Positions 12,412 to 24,000 of a stretch of 64,000 nt of DNA are shown here, in pieces (the first letter of the stretch is position 1; every line of letters starts with the position of its first letter). Both the position numbers and the translations under genes were made by a program. Source of the DNA: Bilabrum cf. latius (taxonomy: Eukaryota; Bigyra: Bicosoecida; Bigyra; Bicosoecida); the NCBI GenBank assembly GCA_965178125.1, contig OZ237772.1, positions 186,001 through 250,000 of the forward strand, written 5' to 3'. The notes under the pieces are model-generated. The model did not search any database. It was not told where the DNA came from and worked only from the letters and a program-made list of their open reading frames with translations.

Positions 12412-15172
12412 AAGGAGGCGAGGGGAGTGGACGAAGTAAAAGCGCGGCTAATCAGCACAGGGGTGCTTTGGGATGATTGTGTACAAAGAGGATTTCAATC
12501 GCTATCACCCAAACAGCAAGCAGCCAGCGTTCGTATACTCTCCTCATGGCTAGACCACCCCAGAGAGGGCCCCGACCCAGACCTGATTGACCTTCTGCGG
12601 CTGTTCCCAACGGGACCCCGGGGCCACAAACATCAAGCGGAACGATTTTCGGCCAAGGACTGCAGAAAGCGCGCAATCAGCGCCAGCTCACCACGAGTAG
12701 CCCAGTAGTGGCTCCGGGCGGCGCTTCGGCGAGATTTGGGATGCATGCGGGAGGCGGAGCATACGCCACCCCCCAGGCGAGCACGAGCCCTTGCAGAACA
12801 TCTACTAGCGGCGCGACGACAGCACCCCCAGCGCGAGGCGCAGAAGGGCCAGGTCGAAGTGCAGCCGCGGTAGTAGGAAGCAGCACGAACATCAGCACCG
12901 ACGTAGCAGCAGCAAGGCGGCAGAGTGCCTCCGACGTTCGCACTAGAAGGAGAGGTCCGACTAGGTCACGGCGAAGGGGGACTCATACTGCCTGTCAAAT
13001 CCACGGGACCATCCCTTGATGCTAGAGTTAGCCTTGGGGGGACCCGGGAGGAGGCCTCGAGGAATTAGTCGTCCGCTGTAAAGCAGGCCACCCAGGAGCG
13101 AACTCTTGTAGCCCGTCAGGGAGCCAGAGCAGAGCACACCGAGAGGGCTATTGTGGAGCAACGTAGCGGCATGAACTCGCAGAGCAGCGCACTGAGGAGC
13201 ATGCAAGTGCACAGTGGGGACAAACTGTATTGGATGCATCTAGCTACATGCTCAGACTGCACCGCGCAGTTTTGTCCGGTGGCAGAGGTGTTGCACGTCT
13301 TAGGCAAGTATGGCGCGCCTTTCCACTGGTACCTCGAGCCTGACGCAGCGATCAAGGCTCCACGAGACGGTGGAGACGTCGACTGGCACGAGGGTACCTT
13401 GACCCAATCAGCCCTGTCCACTGAGATTCGAAAGCAGGCAGAGGCAGGATTCATTCGAGTTACATCGGCACCGGCAACATCAGATATGCCGAGAGCCTTT
13501 CTGGTCCGGAAATACGCTTGGAAGCTCACCCCCGGCGTGGGCATGCAGCGACGCACAGTACCAAGTGAGAAGGCCAGGCTCGTCGTGGATTTCTCGGGAC
13601 TACGACCACATGCAGCATAGCTGCATTTTGGGCTAGATGGACCAGCAGAATTTGCAGCTCAATTGGATCCAGGGTCATGGATATATAGTTGGGACGTGGC
13701 AAAAGCTTTCTATGCCTTCAAGGCTCACCCGGCTTCCTGGAACTTCACGTGGTTCAGCGCGAACGGCCTAGCGGCACATTTTTTTTCGCATGCCGATGGG
13801 AATGGTGCACTCGCCCATCCATCTACAGACAGCCACCGAGTCGTTGGCGGACATCATCCGAGCAAAGCGCTTCCTTCAGTCGGTATACATGGACGATTTC
13901 GCCGGGGGAGAACGACAAGCACCAGCGGCATGGGCGGGTATGTTCACCTCCGTCCTCACCGCACGACAGGCAGGTTTCAGCATGAGCATCAGCAAACTGA
14001 CATTGCCAAGCCAAAAGATGCGTTTCCTGGGAATGGATATCTCGACGTCACCTACGATCGACGCGCGAGCCCCACCGGACAAGCAGAAGGATCTCGCAAT
14101 CACGTTGAAGGCCACGATGCGGGCATCAAGGCAACGACTGCGCATTCCAGTTGACCTACTGGAACATCTGTAGGGGAAGGCGCTAGCGTATGCAGGAGGC
14201 AGTAGGGGCCAGATGGCCCGCAGTGCGGCACTCGTCGTTGTGGCAAACGAAGCCAAACGGAACGGCAGCAACGCATTCCTACGCCCAGATATAGCGCGAG
14301 CAGTACAAACTCTCCAGGGGATGCTAATGCGAGACGCAACTACGTCGATGTCAAAGCTCTTGGGTATAAATACTGAGCGGAGCGCTCCAGATCCCCAGGA
14401 TGCCGCATGCGGACTCGGAGCCAAACCGGGATCGAAGTCTGGCGCCATTTCGATATTCGGCAGTTCAGACGCTAGTGTATCCACCGGAGCTATCAGTATT
14501 GGAAGGCCAATTTGTTCAGCCCTAGTGTTTCCACTTCCCCGAGATATTTGGGGAACGGAAGGTAGCACGGACCCGGAGAAGTCATCAACAGCCCGTGAGA
14601 CCATAGTAGCAGCAACGGGAGCACTCAGAGCAGCTCTGCAGTGCAGACCAAGCACTCCGACTACAATATATTGGGATTGTGATAACGCTGGAACTTGTGT
14701 CCAGTTGTGCACCTTCAGGGGCTCCACAGTTAGGACGCAAGCAACCCTGACGAGGCTAGCGGATATCCTGGATTCTAGGAAAATTACACTTGTTCCACGG
14801 CATCTACCACGCAGCAAGCCTTGGGTAGCTGCTAACGACGCACTTGGAAAGGCTGACCACGCCACAGCTCACACATTGTGGGGGCAAGCAGGAGTATCCA
14901 CGGTGACGGTCACGTGTTGTGAGGAGACGATACTGTTGCATCCGTTGATCAAGGGAAAGGAGTGGCCTCCGTCGCAGCCAGAATTGCTCGCCGCCCTGCA
15001 CCAAGCAGCAGATGGACACACGAGACGATCAGATTGCAGCAAAGGTATGCACCATGATGAAGAGCCTGACGGAGGCGACCACACGGCCGCGGGTGGAGCA
15101 CCGCCCTCCAGCCCGCTCGGCGGATCTGGCGGGAGCCATCGCCCTCAGCATGATCAAGACCAAGGAGACTGA
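12412..15172 (+). CDS. Retrotransposon ORF2, reverse transcriptase plus RNase H (one frameshift at a T8 run)
   Basis: Pol protein of the element. The frame follows ORF1's TAA directly; the first in-frame ATG is 12742, so initiation is unclear. In-frame TAG lie at 12706, 12871, 12874, 12904, 13066, 13618 and 14171, and TGA ends it at 15170. RT motifs in order are LVVDFSGLRPH, YSWDVAKAFYAF, RMPMGMVHSP and the catalytic YMDDF. RNase H follows: DAACGLGA, TARETIVA, YWDCDNAGT and NDALGKAD supply the D-E-D-D set. Between CAT-TTT-TTT and CGC-ATG-CCG the frame shifts by one at 13779-13786. Removing one T restores HFFRMPMGM, so this is a homopolymer error or a disabling indel. The end overlaps ORF3 by 161 bp in another frame. 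Confidence 0.88.
13779..13786 (+). other. T8 homopolymer where the RT reading frame shifts by one base
   Basis: Upstream coding is in the frame of 13663 (YSWDVAKAFYAF...ANGLAAHF) and downstream in the frame of 13790 (MPMGMVHSP...YMDDF). A seven-T run would join them. Single-base homopolymer indel is the simplest reading. Confidence 0.8.
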
Positions 15173-16145
15173 AGATAAGAAGCGGAAAAGCATCGCCAAG
15201 TTCAAGAAGTACGCCAGCGAGGCACGAGACGAGTCCCCCACACGCTGCTCTTCCATCCTGAGCTACCTGTACGTCAGGGTTAGGGACGACAAGGTCGGCG
15301 AGGGCACCATCAAGAGAGAATTTGGCCACTTGGTCGAGCATTTTTTGGAGATTGGCGCCCCGATTGCCGACGAAACAATGCGGCTGGGTCGGAAATTACC
15401 GAAAGGGCGGGCCAAGTAGCTGCACCTACTCGGCAACCGCCGGAAGCGAGCACGAGTGATCCCAACCGAGGACGTGATGTACGTCAATGATCAAGTCATC
15501 AAGATGGGTTCAGACAAGGAGCTCTGCGCTTGGGATGCGTTCATCCATGGCTGCATCATCCTTGGGCGATCCAAGGAAATCCTGAACCTGAAGCTAGGAG
15601 ACTTGCAAGAGTATAAGTCCAAGGACAGTACATGGGTCGTGGCCAGCATGCGTCGCAAAACAACCAAGGACAGAGATGAACCAGAGCAGGCCGTCATTCC
15701 GCTGGACGATGGTGGCCCATTTCGAGTTGCCGAGCTCGCAGCTCTGGGCATGCGCGCACGAGCGAGAGCGCTGACAGCGATGAGAGCCCGGAACCCGACG
15801 AATACGGCACTCACGAGCACGTCAGGAGCAAGTGGACTACGCTTCATCAACCCGGATGCGCGAAAGACTGGGAAATGGCATCCCAAGAGCTGGACAGCAA
15901 CTATGCGGAGCATTCTTACCAAGTACCGGCGGCCAGGCACGCCAGTGATCAGGTTCACTACGCACTCAACGAGGCGAACGGGAGCCACCATGGCGGCGGA
16001 AGGGGGCATTTCAATTGAGCAATTGATGCAACAAGCTGCGTGGCGGTCACCCGAGACAGCGAACTACTATCTGGGCATGAGCACCAGATCGAGGGCAAGA
16101 GCGATGCTCGCGGCCTACCGGGGAGCAGTCACAGCAGCAAGTTAA
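15012..16145 (+). CDS. Retrotransposon ORF3, tyrosine recombinase (YR integrase)
   Basis: A 377-residue protein from ATG 15012 (MDTRDDQIAAKV) to TAA 16143, with one in-frame TAG at 15417. The C-terminal half has the tyrosine-recombinase signature: a first Arg in GRSKEILNLKLGDL, then FTTHSTRRTGAT carrying H-x-x-R, AAWRS at the position of the second H/W, and the nucleophile Tyr in NYYLGMS. The N-terminal helical part (KFKKYASEARDESPT...GTIKREFGHLVEHF) fits a core-binding SAM-like domain. It would integrate the circular cDNA without target duplication, which matches the junctions seen. It overlaps the end of ORF2 and is on the same strand. Confidence 0.92.
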
Positions 16146-16220
16146 CGTGACCCACAGGTCAGTATGCGTAGGGCGGCAAGCCGCAGTGGCCACAGGTGGC
16201 CAAATCTGCGGGTCAGTACG

Positions 16221-16374
16221 GCGCAGGCTGCACCAGCAGCCGGGTCCCCTTGTGGCACCACGGGTGGTCAACCGCCCGAGGAGCCGGGACCCAGCGCGCC
16301 CTCGCATTTATCTAGCAACCCTAACCGGAGGTTCTAGAACTGATTCGATGTAACGTACAAATCAATGTCAGTTT
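16221..16374 (+). repeat. Split direct repeat B1
   Basis: 154 bp starting GCGCAGGCTGCACCAGC and ending ATCAATGTCAGTTT. Identical to B2. It abuts A2 directly, giving the B-A junction expected from the circular intermediate. Confidence 0.93.
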
Positions 16375-16548
16375 TTAGCAGGTCTGGGGTTACAACCAGT
16401 AAGACCGGAACTGTAGAAACTGGGATTGATTTGCGTGAAGCTCGACTCATCTTCCCGAGGGTACGCCGAGTACAGTGGTCTCGGCCGAGCTCAATAAGAC
16501 ACGTACTACAGGATATTGTAGTTCTGAGTCGGCTTGCAAAAAGTTTTC
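16375..16548 (+). repeat. Split direct repeat A2
   Basis: 174-bp second copy of A1, one mismatch, immediately after B1. Confidence 0.93.
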
Positions 16549-17099
16549 CCGCCCACCCGCAAAGTGTAGAGGAAGTAGAAGGATGAGGGTCATGACTCTG
16601 GGCCCGAGTTGGGAGCAGTGGACTACGCGGCACCACGACGGTTGGAGCGCGATGGACTGCCCAGGGCCAGCGAGGTGGCACACAGCGACAGCGCACCCGG
16701 CAGGGCAGAGGGCATGGCACACAATCAGGGACATGAGAGGCGCCACCGGACGCCGGCGGGCGGCACTCAGAAAGCGCGTGATCTTGGCGGCATCGACTCA
16801 GCCAGCAAGTCACTCGCGGACAGTCAGCAGAAAGAGGGGTCGTCATCTCACGGAGAGGGCGGCACCTAGGCGTGGACGAGTTTCTACCGGAACAATTTGG
16901 GTCTTTCTAGTTCAGGCCATGCAGACACTCTGACGGATTTGGATGTAGGGGTCGTCACCTCACTGAGAGGGCGGCACCGAGCTCGGGTGACTTTTCCCAG
17001 CCATAGGCTGGGTGTTTAGAACTTCGAGCGCATCTGCTTGCATTGTATGAATTGAATAATACCTCCGGTGGGTAGGCACTTTGCTTACCCGCGTCAGGC
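16549..17099 (+). other. A2-B2 spacer of the retrotransposon
   Basis: 551 bp of single-copy DNA with no supported ORF. It contains an imperfect direct repeat of about 35 bp: GGGGTCGTCATCTCACGGAG at about 16838 and GGGGTCGTCACCTCACTGAG at about 16949, each followed by AGGGCGGCACC. A short palindrome CAGCCATAGGCTG lies near 16998. Confidence 0.7.
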
Positions 17100-17253
17100 G
17101 CGCAGGCTGCACCAGCAGCCGGGTCCCCTTGTGGCACCACGGGTGGTCAACCGCCCGAGGAGCCGGGACCCAGCGCGCCCTCGCATTTATCTAGCAACCC
17201 TAACCGGAGGTTCTAGAACTGATTCGATGTAACGTACAAATCAATGTCAGTTT
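17100..17253 (+). repeat. Split direct repeat B2, right end of the element
   Basis: 154 bp identical to B1. Its final TTT joins AGCACAGTCACC of the satellite, with no target-site duplication against the left junction. Confidence 0.93.
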
Positions 17254-19998
17254 AGCACAGTCACCGGCCTAGCCAAGGCCCCCTGCAGACACACGACCAG
17301 CACAGCCACACCTGCACCCCAACGCGCCCCTCACCAACAACGGCACAGTCACCGGCCTAGCCAAGGCCCCCTGCAGACACACGACCAGCACAGCCACACC
17401 TGCACCCCAACGCGCCCCTCACCAACAATGGCACAGTCACCGGCCTAGCCAAGGCCCCCTGCAGACACACGACCAGCACAGCCACACCTGCACCCCAACG
17501 CGCCCCTCACCAACAACGGCACAGTCACCGGCCTAGCCAAGGCCCCCTGCAGACACACGACCAGCACAGCCACACCTGCACCCCAACGCGCCCCTCACCA
17601 ACAACGGCACAGTCACCGGCCTAGCCAAGGCCCCCTGCAGACACACGACCAGCACAGCCACACCTGCACCCCAACGCGCCCCTCACCAACAATGGCACAG
17701 TCACCGGCCTAGCCAAGGCCCCCTGCAGCCGCACGACCAGCACAGCCACACCTGCACCCCAACGCGCCCCTCACCAACAACGGCACAGTCACCGGCCTAG
17801 CCAAGGCCCCCTGCAGACACACGACCAGCACAGCCACACCTGCACCCCAACGCGCCCCTCACCAACAACGGCACAGTCACCGGCCTAGCCAAGGCCCCCT
17901 GCAGACACACGACCAGCACAGCCACACCTGCACCCCAACGCGCCCCTCACCAACAATGGCACAGTCACCGGCCTAGCCAAGGCCCCCTGCAGCCGCACGA
18001 CCAGCACAGCCACACCTGCACCCCAACGCGCCCCTCAACAACAACGGCACAGTCACCGGCCTAGCCAAGGCCCCCTGCAGACACACGACCAGCACAGCCA
18101 CACCTGCACCCCAACGCGCCCCTCACCGACAACGGCACAGTCACCGGCCTAGCCAAGGCCCCCTGCAGACACACGACCAGCACAGCCACACCTGCACCCC
18201 AACGCGCCCCTCACCGACAACGGCACAGTCACCGGCCTAGCCAAGGCCCCCTGCAGACACACGACCAGCACAGCCACACCTGCACCCCAACGCGCCCCTC
18301 ACCAACAACGGCACAGTCACCGGCCTAGCCAAGGCCCCCTGCAGACGCACGACCAGCACAGCCACACCTGCACCCCAACGCGCCCCTCACCAACAACGGC
18401 ACAGTCACCGGCCTAGCCAAGGCCCCCTGCAGACACACGACCAGCACAGCCACACCTGCACCCCAACGCGCCCCTCACCGACAACGGCACAGTCACCGGC
18501 CTAGCCAAGGCCCCCTGCAGACACACGACCAGCACAGCCACACCTGCACCCCAACGCGCCCCTCACCAACAATGGCACAGTCACCGGCCTAGCCAAGGCC
18601 CCCTGCAGCCGCACGACCAGCACAGCCACACCTGCACCCCAACGCGCCCCTCACCAACAACGGCACAGTCACCGGCCTAGCCAAGGCCCCCTGCAGACAC
18701 ACGACCAGCACAGTCACCGGCCTAGCCAAGGCCCCCTGCAGACACACGACCAGCACAGCCACACCTGCACCCCAACGCGCCCCTCACCAACAACGGCACA
18801 GTCACCGGCGTAGCCAAGGCCCCCTGCAGACACACGACCAGCACAGCCACACCTGCACCCCAACGCGCCCCTCACCAACAATGGCACAGTCACCGGCCTA
18901 GCCAAGGCCCCCTGCAGACACACGACCAGCACAGCCACACCTGCACCCCAACGCGCCCCTCACCAACAACGGCACAGTCACCGGCCTAGCCAAGGCCCCC
19001 TGCAGACACACGACCAGCACAGCCACACCTGCACCCCAACGCGCCCCTCACCAACAACGGCACAGTCACCGGCCTAGCCAAGGCCCCCTGCAGACACACG
19101 ACCAGCACAGCCACACCTGCACCCCAACGCGCCCCTCACCAACAATGGCACAGTCACCGGCCTAGCCAAGGCCCCCTGCAGCCGCACGACCAGCACAGCC
19201 ACACCTGCACCCCAACGCGCCCCTCACCAACAACGGCACAGTCACCGGCCTAGCCAAGGCCCCCTGCAGACACACGACCAGCACAGCCACACCTGCACCC
19301 CAACGCGCCCCTCAACAACAACGGCACAGTCACCGGCCTAGCCAAGGCCCCCTGCAGCCACACGACCAGCACAGCCACACCTGCACCCCAACGCGCCCCT
19401 CACCAACAATGGCACAGTCACCGGCCTAGCCAAGGCCCCCTGCAGCCGCACGACCAGCACAGCCACACCTGCACCCCAACGCGCCCCTCAACAACAACGG
19501 CACAGTCACCGGCCTAGCCAAGGCCCCCTGCAGACACACGACCAGCACAGCCACACCTGCACCCAAACGCGCCCCTCACCGACAACGGCACAGTCACCGG
19601 CCTAGCCAAGGCCCCCTGCAGACACACGACCAGCACAGCCACACCTGCACCCCAACGCGCCCCTCACCAACAACGGCACAGTCACCGGCCTAGCCAAGGC
19701 CCCCTGCAGACACACGACCAGCACAGCCACACCTGCACCCCAACGCGCCCCTCACCAACAATGGCACAGTCACCGGCCTAGCCAAGGCCCCCTGCAGCCG
19801 CACGACCAGCACAGCCACACCTGCACCCCAACGCGCCCCTCACCAACAACGGCACAGTCACCGGCCTAGCCAAGGCCCCCTGCAGACACACGACCAGCAC
19901 AGTCACCGGCCTAGCCAAGGCCCCCTGCAGACACACGACCAGCACAGCCACACCTGCACCCCAACGCGCCCCTCACCAACAACGGCACAGTCACCGGC
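17254..19998. repeat. 88-bp satellite array, right block (about 31 units)
   Basis: Same unit as 6279-9636. Two shortened units join CACGACCAGCACAG directly to TCACCGGCC near 18700 and 19900. These are internal deletions and represent the sequence type into which the retrotransposon inserted. Confidence 0.95.
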
Positions 19999-21096
19999 CC
20001 GCTAGCACACCCCAGAAGCTGATATGCATTCAGAATATTTGGTATTAAGGTAGAATGAGCCACAGGCCATTGATTGGATCCTTTATACGGATAGGGAGAC
20101 TCAAGCACACTCTAGTTGGTGTTTGCCTCTGATATTCAGCCGGTTCAGCAACACTATGCCATTGAGCTGCATCATGTTTTGCGCTCCGTACAGCTTAAAT
20201 ACCACTCCAAAGTGGTGGAACGCACCAACATACTATCTCAGGGCCTCTTAAAGTTTACCCCAACCGTTGATTCAGGGTATGGCCAATCTAGGGCCTTTAG
20301 ATGTGCCACTTTCAAAGACTTGGTACTGTTTAGGTATAGGACCCCTAAGTCTCTACCAACGACTATTTCTGCAATTAACGCGCAACTATTCGCGCCTAAA
20401 TTATTACGAACGGCCAGGGTAATTCCAGAGTAGGTAGAACGTACACTGGTCAGCAAGGACCAAGACGCTTTTAGCTTGCACTACAAGCTGAGGATGAGAA
20501 TCCATTTTGCACATATTAACATCACGATACACAACAATACATTTGCCTAGAGTACAAATTTTACTGTTAAGTATCATAATATACCGGTGATACACGGCAA
20601 TACATCGAGATACAGGCTGAAGGAGGCTGCAAGTATCCTCAGTGTATCATCTTCTGGATCGCCGATAAGGTTCGATTTTGCCGTGATCCGATCGCTTTTC
20701 CTAAACCAGACCTTTTGGACTTGTCGACGGTGCACAGCGCCGGATATGGCGTCAACCCCAAGATCGTTGAGGGCTTAGGTCCGAAATGCTCAAAGCTCGA
20801 ATATAGGCAGCACTGGTAAGACTAGTTTTGTATGGTTTCGGTCATCAATCCAGTCCAGACAGTCACCTGTACGGCTTGGATTGAGTGCCTCTTCTGAACA
20901 CGGCCTGCTTTCGAAAATTAATAATGCGACCTACTATCAGCTTATCTGAAATAATGTTTGCCTCGATGTGGTATCGTATTTCGCCTTGTTGCAGCTTGCT
21001 GGTGGGGACCCTTCCGAACAACGTTGCGACCGGCGTCACCAGTCGATCGTATTCCTGCTTGCATTGCAATATATATCCATCGCAGGATTGCAATTC
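19999..21096. other. Region between satellite and GH47 gene, no firm gene
   Basis: Low-GC DNA. If TAG is sense, a frame from 20074 to TGA 20947 is open on the plus strand, but it has no early ATG and no recognised domain, so I do not call it. A second GTATCA/TGATAC motif cluster lies at 20526-20650. The promoter of the GH47 gene should be in the last few hundred bases. Confidence 0.5.
20526..20650. repeat. Second GTATCA/TGATAC motif cluster
   Basis: Contains GATACAC, GTATCAT, GATACAC, GATACAG and GTGTATCAT within about 125 bp, mostly inverted relative to the cluster at 3705-4042. It is preceded by CACATATTAACAT, also found in the left cluster. Confidence 0.45.
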
Positions 21097-24000
21097 ATGT
21101 GCGTCATTGCGTTTGCAGCTGCCATGTTCTTGGGTGGAATACTGATTGGACTTCTCGTCTTCGAATCCGGCGAAGCGCCTGGCGTTGCGTCGCCGGTCCC
21201 GGGTCTGCCTGGCCTACGGGGCATTCCAGACAGCAACAGAGCACTGAGCATGATGCCTTCCATAGTTCGTAACATCACATGCCGCGTCACGGGAGGCTGC
21301 ACCCAGCCGCTGGTCGCCGCTCCCCTCCCCGGGTAGAACAAGCTGCCGGGCAATGGAGTGCTCGCTCCAGGCGGCCTCGGCAAAGCAATTGCGCCGGGTC
21401 ACTCGCTCCTGGACCCGGACAACGCCGCAAAAGATGTGGTGGAGGGAACAGCCCCTAGCACCGATCAAGGGACAGAACCAGTGGGGGGTGCTGGCTTGCA
21501 GCAGCAGCCGCAGTAGCCGCAGCAGCCGCTCGCTGAGAAGGAGAAGCAGGCACCACCAGCGGGCGAGCAATCTGAGCCGGCCGCTACCGCTACTCAGACT
21601 CTCCCCGCAGAGCCCACGGACTGGCTGGAGTTCGACGGCGGCATGAACGTGGCGCTGCAGAGCAGCGGTGACCACGCAACCGTCACCGCGGGCGCCTGGA
21701 TTAAGATGAGCTCGGGCGGCAACTCCCAGATCCGGGTCATCATGGGAAACCGCAAGTCCGGCTGCGAGCTGAACGGCGACCACTAGGGCTACACGTTCCA
21801 CGTGAACCAGTGGGAGACTGGTGACAGAGACCTCCGGTTGGAGTGGACAGAGTCCGAGGGGCACTGCGGGGTGGCTGCGGCCGGGCCGGGGACGGTGCCT
21901 GTCGACCAATGGGTGCACGTGGCCTTCTCCATCCAGAACCCCGACACGGCGGCGGGCACCGAGGGTCGGGCCATGGTGTATCTCAACGGACAAATGGTGG
22001 GCAGCGCGGCGGTGTCCACCCGCCTGGTGCAGGAGGAGAGCTTCCTCACGCTGGGCTCCACAAACGACGCGCAGTACTACTTCGCGGGCAACATGGCCAA
22101 CGCGTTCGTCATGCCTCATGTTGCCACTCCCAAGCAACTGCAGGCCGTCATCAAGGCCACCACGCCTCAGGCATTCACCGACACAGCCAAGGCCGCCGCA
22201 GCACACAACCGCATGACGGTGGGCCTGCTGCTCCGAGGGATGGACATTCCCTGGGACAAGGCCAAGGGCGCGATGAACACGCTCACGGGCTGCCACGAGC
22301 TCACAGGGAACACAAAGATCATCTCCATCCGGAGCGAGAGGGGCAGCCCCTCGGGGCTCACAGACACGGAGACCCCAACGGACATAATCCACCCGTCCGA
22401 TCCTCCCAAAGACCCGTCCCTTGCTCTGCCCGAGCCCCCGAGAAAGCCGAGCTTCAAGGCGTACGGGGCATACAAGGGCGGCACCCGGAACCAGTGGGTG
22501 TCCCGGCTGATGAAGCTGGAGCAGTCCCGCGTGAAGGGTCCCTGGCAGGGTGCCTCTGCCGAGCTGCTTGCCAGCGGGGCTTTCTCCGACGAGGTCTCCG
22601 ATGAGGAGATGCGCGCCAGCGATGCCACCGGTGCCAAACGCGCCGACGAGATTCGCGACGCGATGCGGTTCGTTTGGAACGGGTACAGGAAGCACGCGTG
22701 GGGCGCAGACGAGCTCAAGCCAAGGTCAGGACAGGCCAACAACAACTGGGGCGGGATGGGATTCACGCTGATCGACACCCTCGACACCTTGTGGATCATG
22801 GGGCTGCACCGGGAATTCGCGGAGGCGCGCGAATGGGTCGCCACGAAGCTCTCCTTCGACAAGCACCGCAGCGTGTCCGTCTTTGAGACCACCATCCGCG
22901 CGCTGGGCGGTCTCCTCTCCGCCTACGACCTCTCAGGAGACCGCGTGTTCCTCGAGAAAGCGAAGGACCTCGCGGACCGCCTCATGCCCGCCTTCAACAC
23001 GCCCACGGGGATCCCTCACGGCCAGGTGAACCTCGAGTCGGGCCAGAGCAACAACTTCGGGTGGACCGGCTCCTCTAGTATCCTGGCGGAGCTTGGCACT
23101 CTCCAGGTGGAGTTCAGGTACCTGTCAAGGGCTCTTGGGATTCCAGAGTACGGCCGCAAGGCGGAGCACGTGATCGAGGTGCTGTCCCAGCACAAGGGGC
23201 AGTACGGCCTGTACCCCATCTATTTTAGCGCACAGACGGGCAAGCCGACCAACAGGCACGTGACATTCGGTGCCCTTGGCGACTCGTTCTACGAGTACCT
23301 CATTAAGGTGTGGGTGCAGGGGGGCAAGAAGGAGGGCATGTACAGGAGCATGTTCGACGCGTCCATGCAGGGCATGACGGAGCAGCTGCTGCAGGAGTCC
23401 TCGCCGAGCAAGCTGCAGTTCGTGGCCGACTGGAACGGGAATTCCGTCGTCCACAAGATGGACCACCTGGTCTGTTTCGTGCCTGGCATGCTGGCGCTCG
23501 GTGCCTTCTACGCTGAGGGCACGGCTGCTGAGGCCAACGTCCAAAGGGACTTGCAGAACGCCAAGCGTGTCATGTACACGTGCTGGCAGATGTACAATCG
23601 GCAGGCAACTGGTCTAAGCCCCGAGTACGTCCATTTCCAGGGCGGCAGGGACATCGTAGTGCCCGGCAACGCTCCCTTTTACATCCTCAGACCGGAGACC
23701 GCTGAGAGCCTCTTCATCATGCACCAGCTGACTGGCAACCCGATCTACAGAGAGTGGGGCTGGGAGATGTTCAAGTCAATCCGGAAGTTCTGCAAGACCA
23801 CCTATGGGTTTGGGGCCCATCCAGACGTGAGAGAGACGGGGCGACAGCCGGACGACAGGATGGAGTCTTTCTTCCTGGCTGAAACAATGAAGTACTTGTA
23901 CATGCTGCAGGCTCCCGACCACCCGATTTCTCTTGATGAGTACGTGTTCAACACGGAGGCGCATCCCCTGCGCTAGTTTCCCAAGTGGAGCGCGCCCTCG

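Larger units (their letters stand above)
9637..17253 (+). mobile_element. Complete tyrosine-recombinase retrotransposon of PAT/Ngaro type (split direct repeats)
   Basis: A 7,617-bp element lies inside the 88-bp satellite. Its organisation is A1 (9637-9810), three ORFs, B1 (16221-16374), A2 (16375-16548), a spacer, then B2 (17100-17253). This A1-ORFs-B1-A2-B2 arrangement is that of DIRS-order PAT and Ngaro elements, which integrate through a circular intermediate with a tyrosine recombinase and leave no target duplication. Accordingly, satellite sequence ...CACGACC on the left and AGCACAGTCACC on the right join cleanly to restore an array variant also seen intact near 18700. A1 and A2 differ at one base and B1 and B2 are identical, so the insertion is young. 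The ORFs carry 17 in-frame TAG codons and stop at TAA or TGA, so the element obeys the same altered code as the host. Confidence 0.9.

Noticed and set aside
13876-14865. 329-codon antisense frame in the retrotransposon
   Set aside because: Overlaps RT and RNase H motifs on the plus strand. A Kangaroo-type inverted recombinase was considered, but the YR is on the plus strand.
20074-20949. Plus-strand frame open for about 290 codons if TAG is sense
   Set aside because: No ATG until about 20490, no domain, AT-rich composition. With TAG removed as a stop, longer chance frames are expected.
21214-22695. 493-codon antisense frame
   Set aside because: Shadow of the GH47 gene, whose LamG-like and catalytic motifs are unambiguous on the plus strand.
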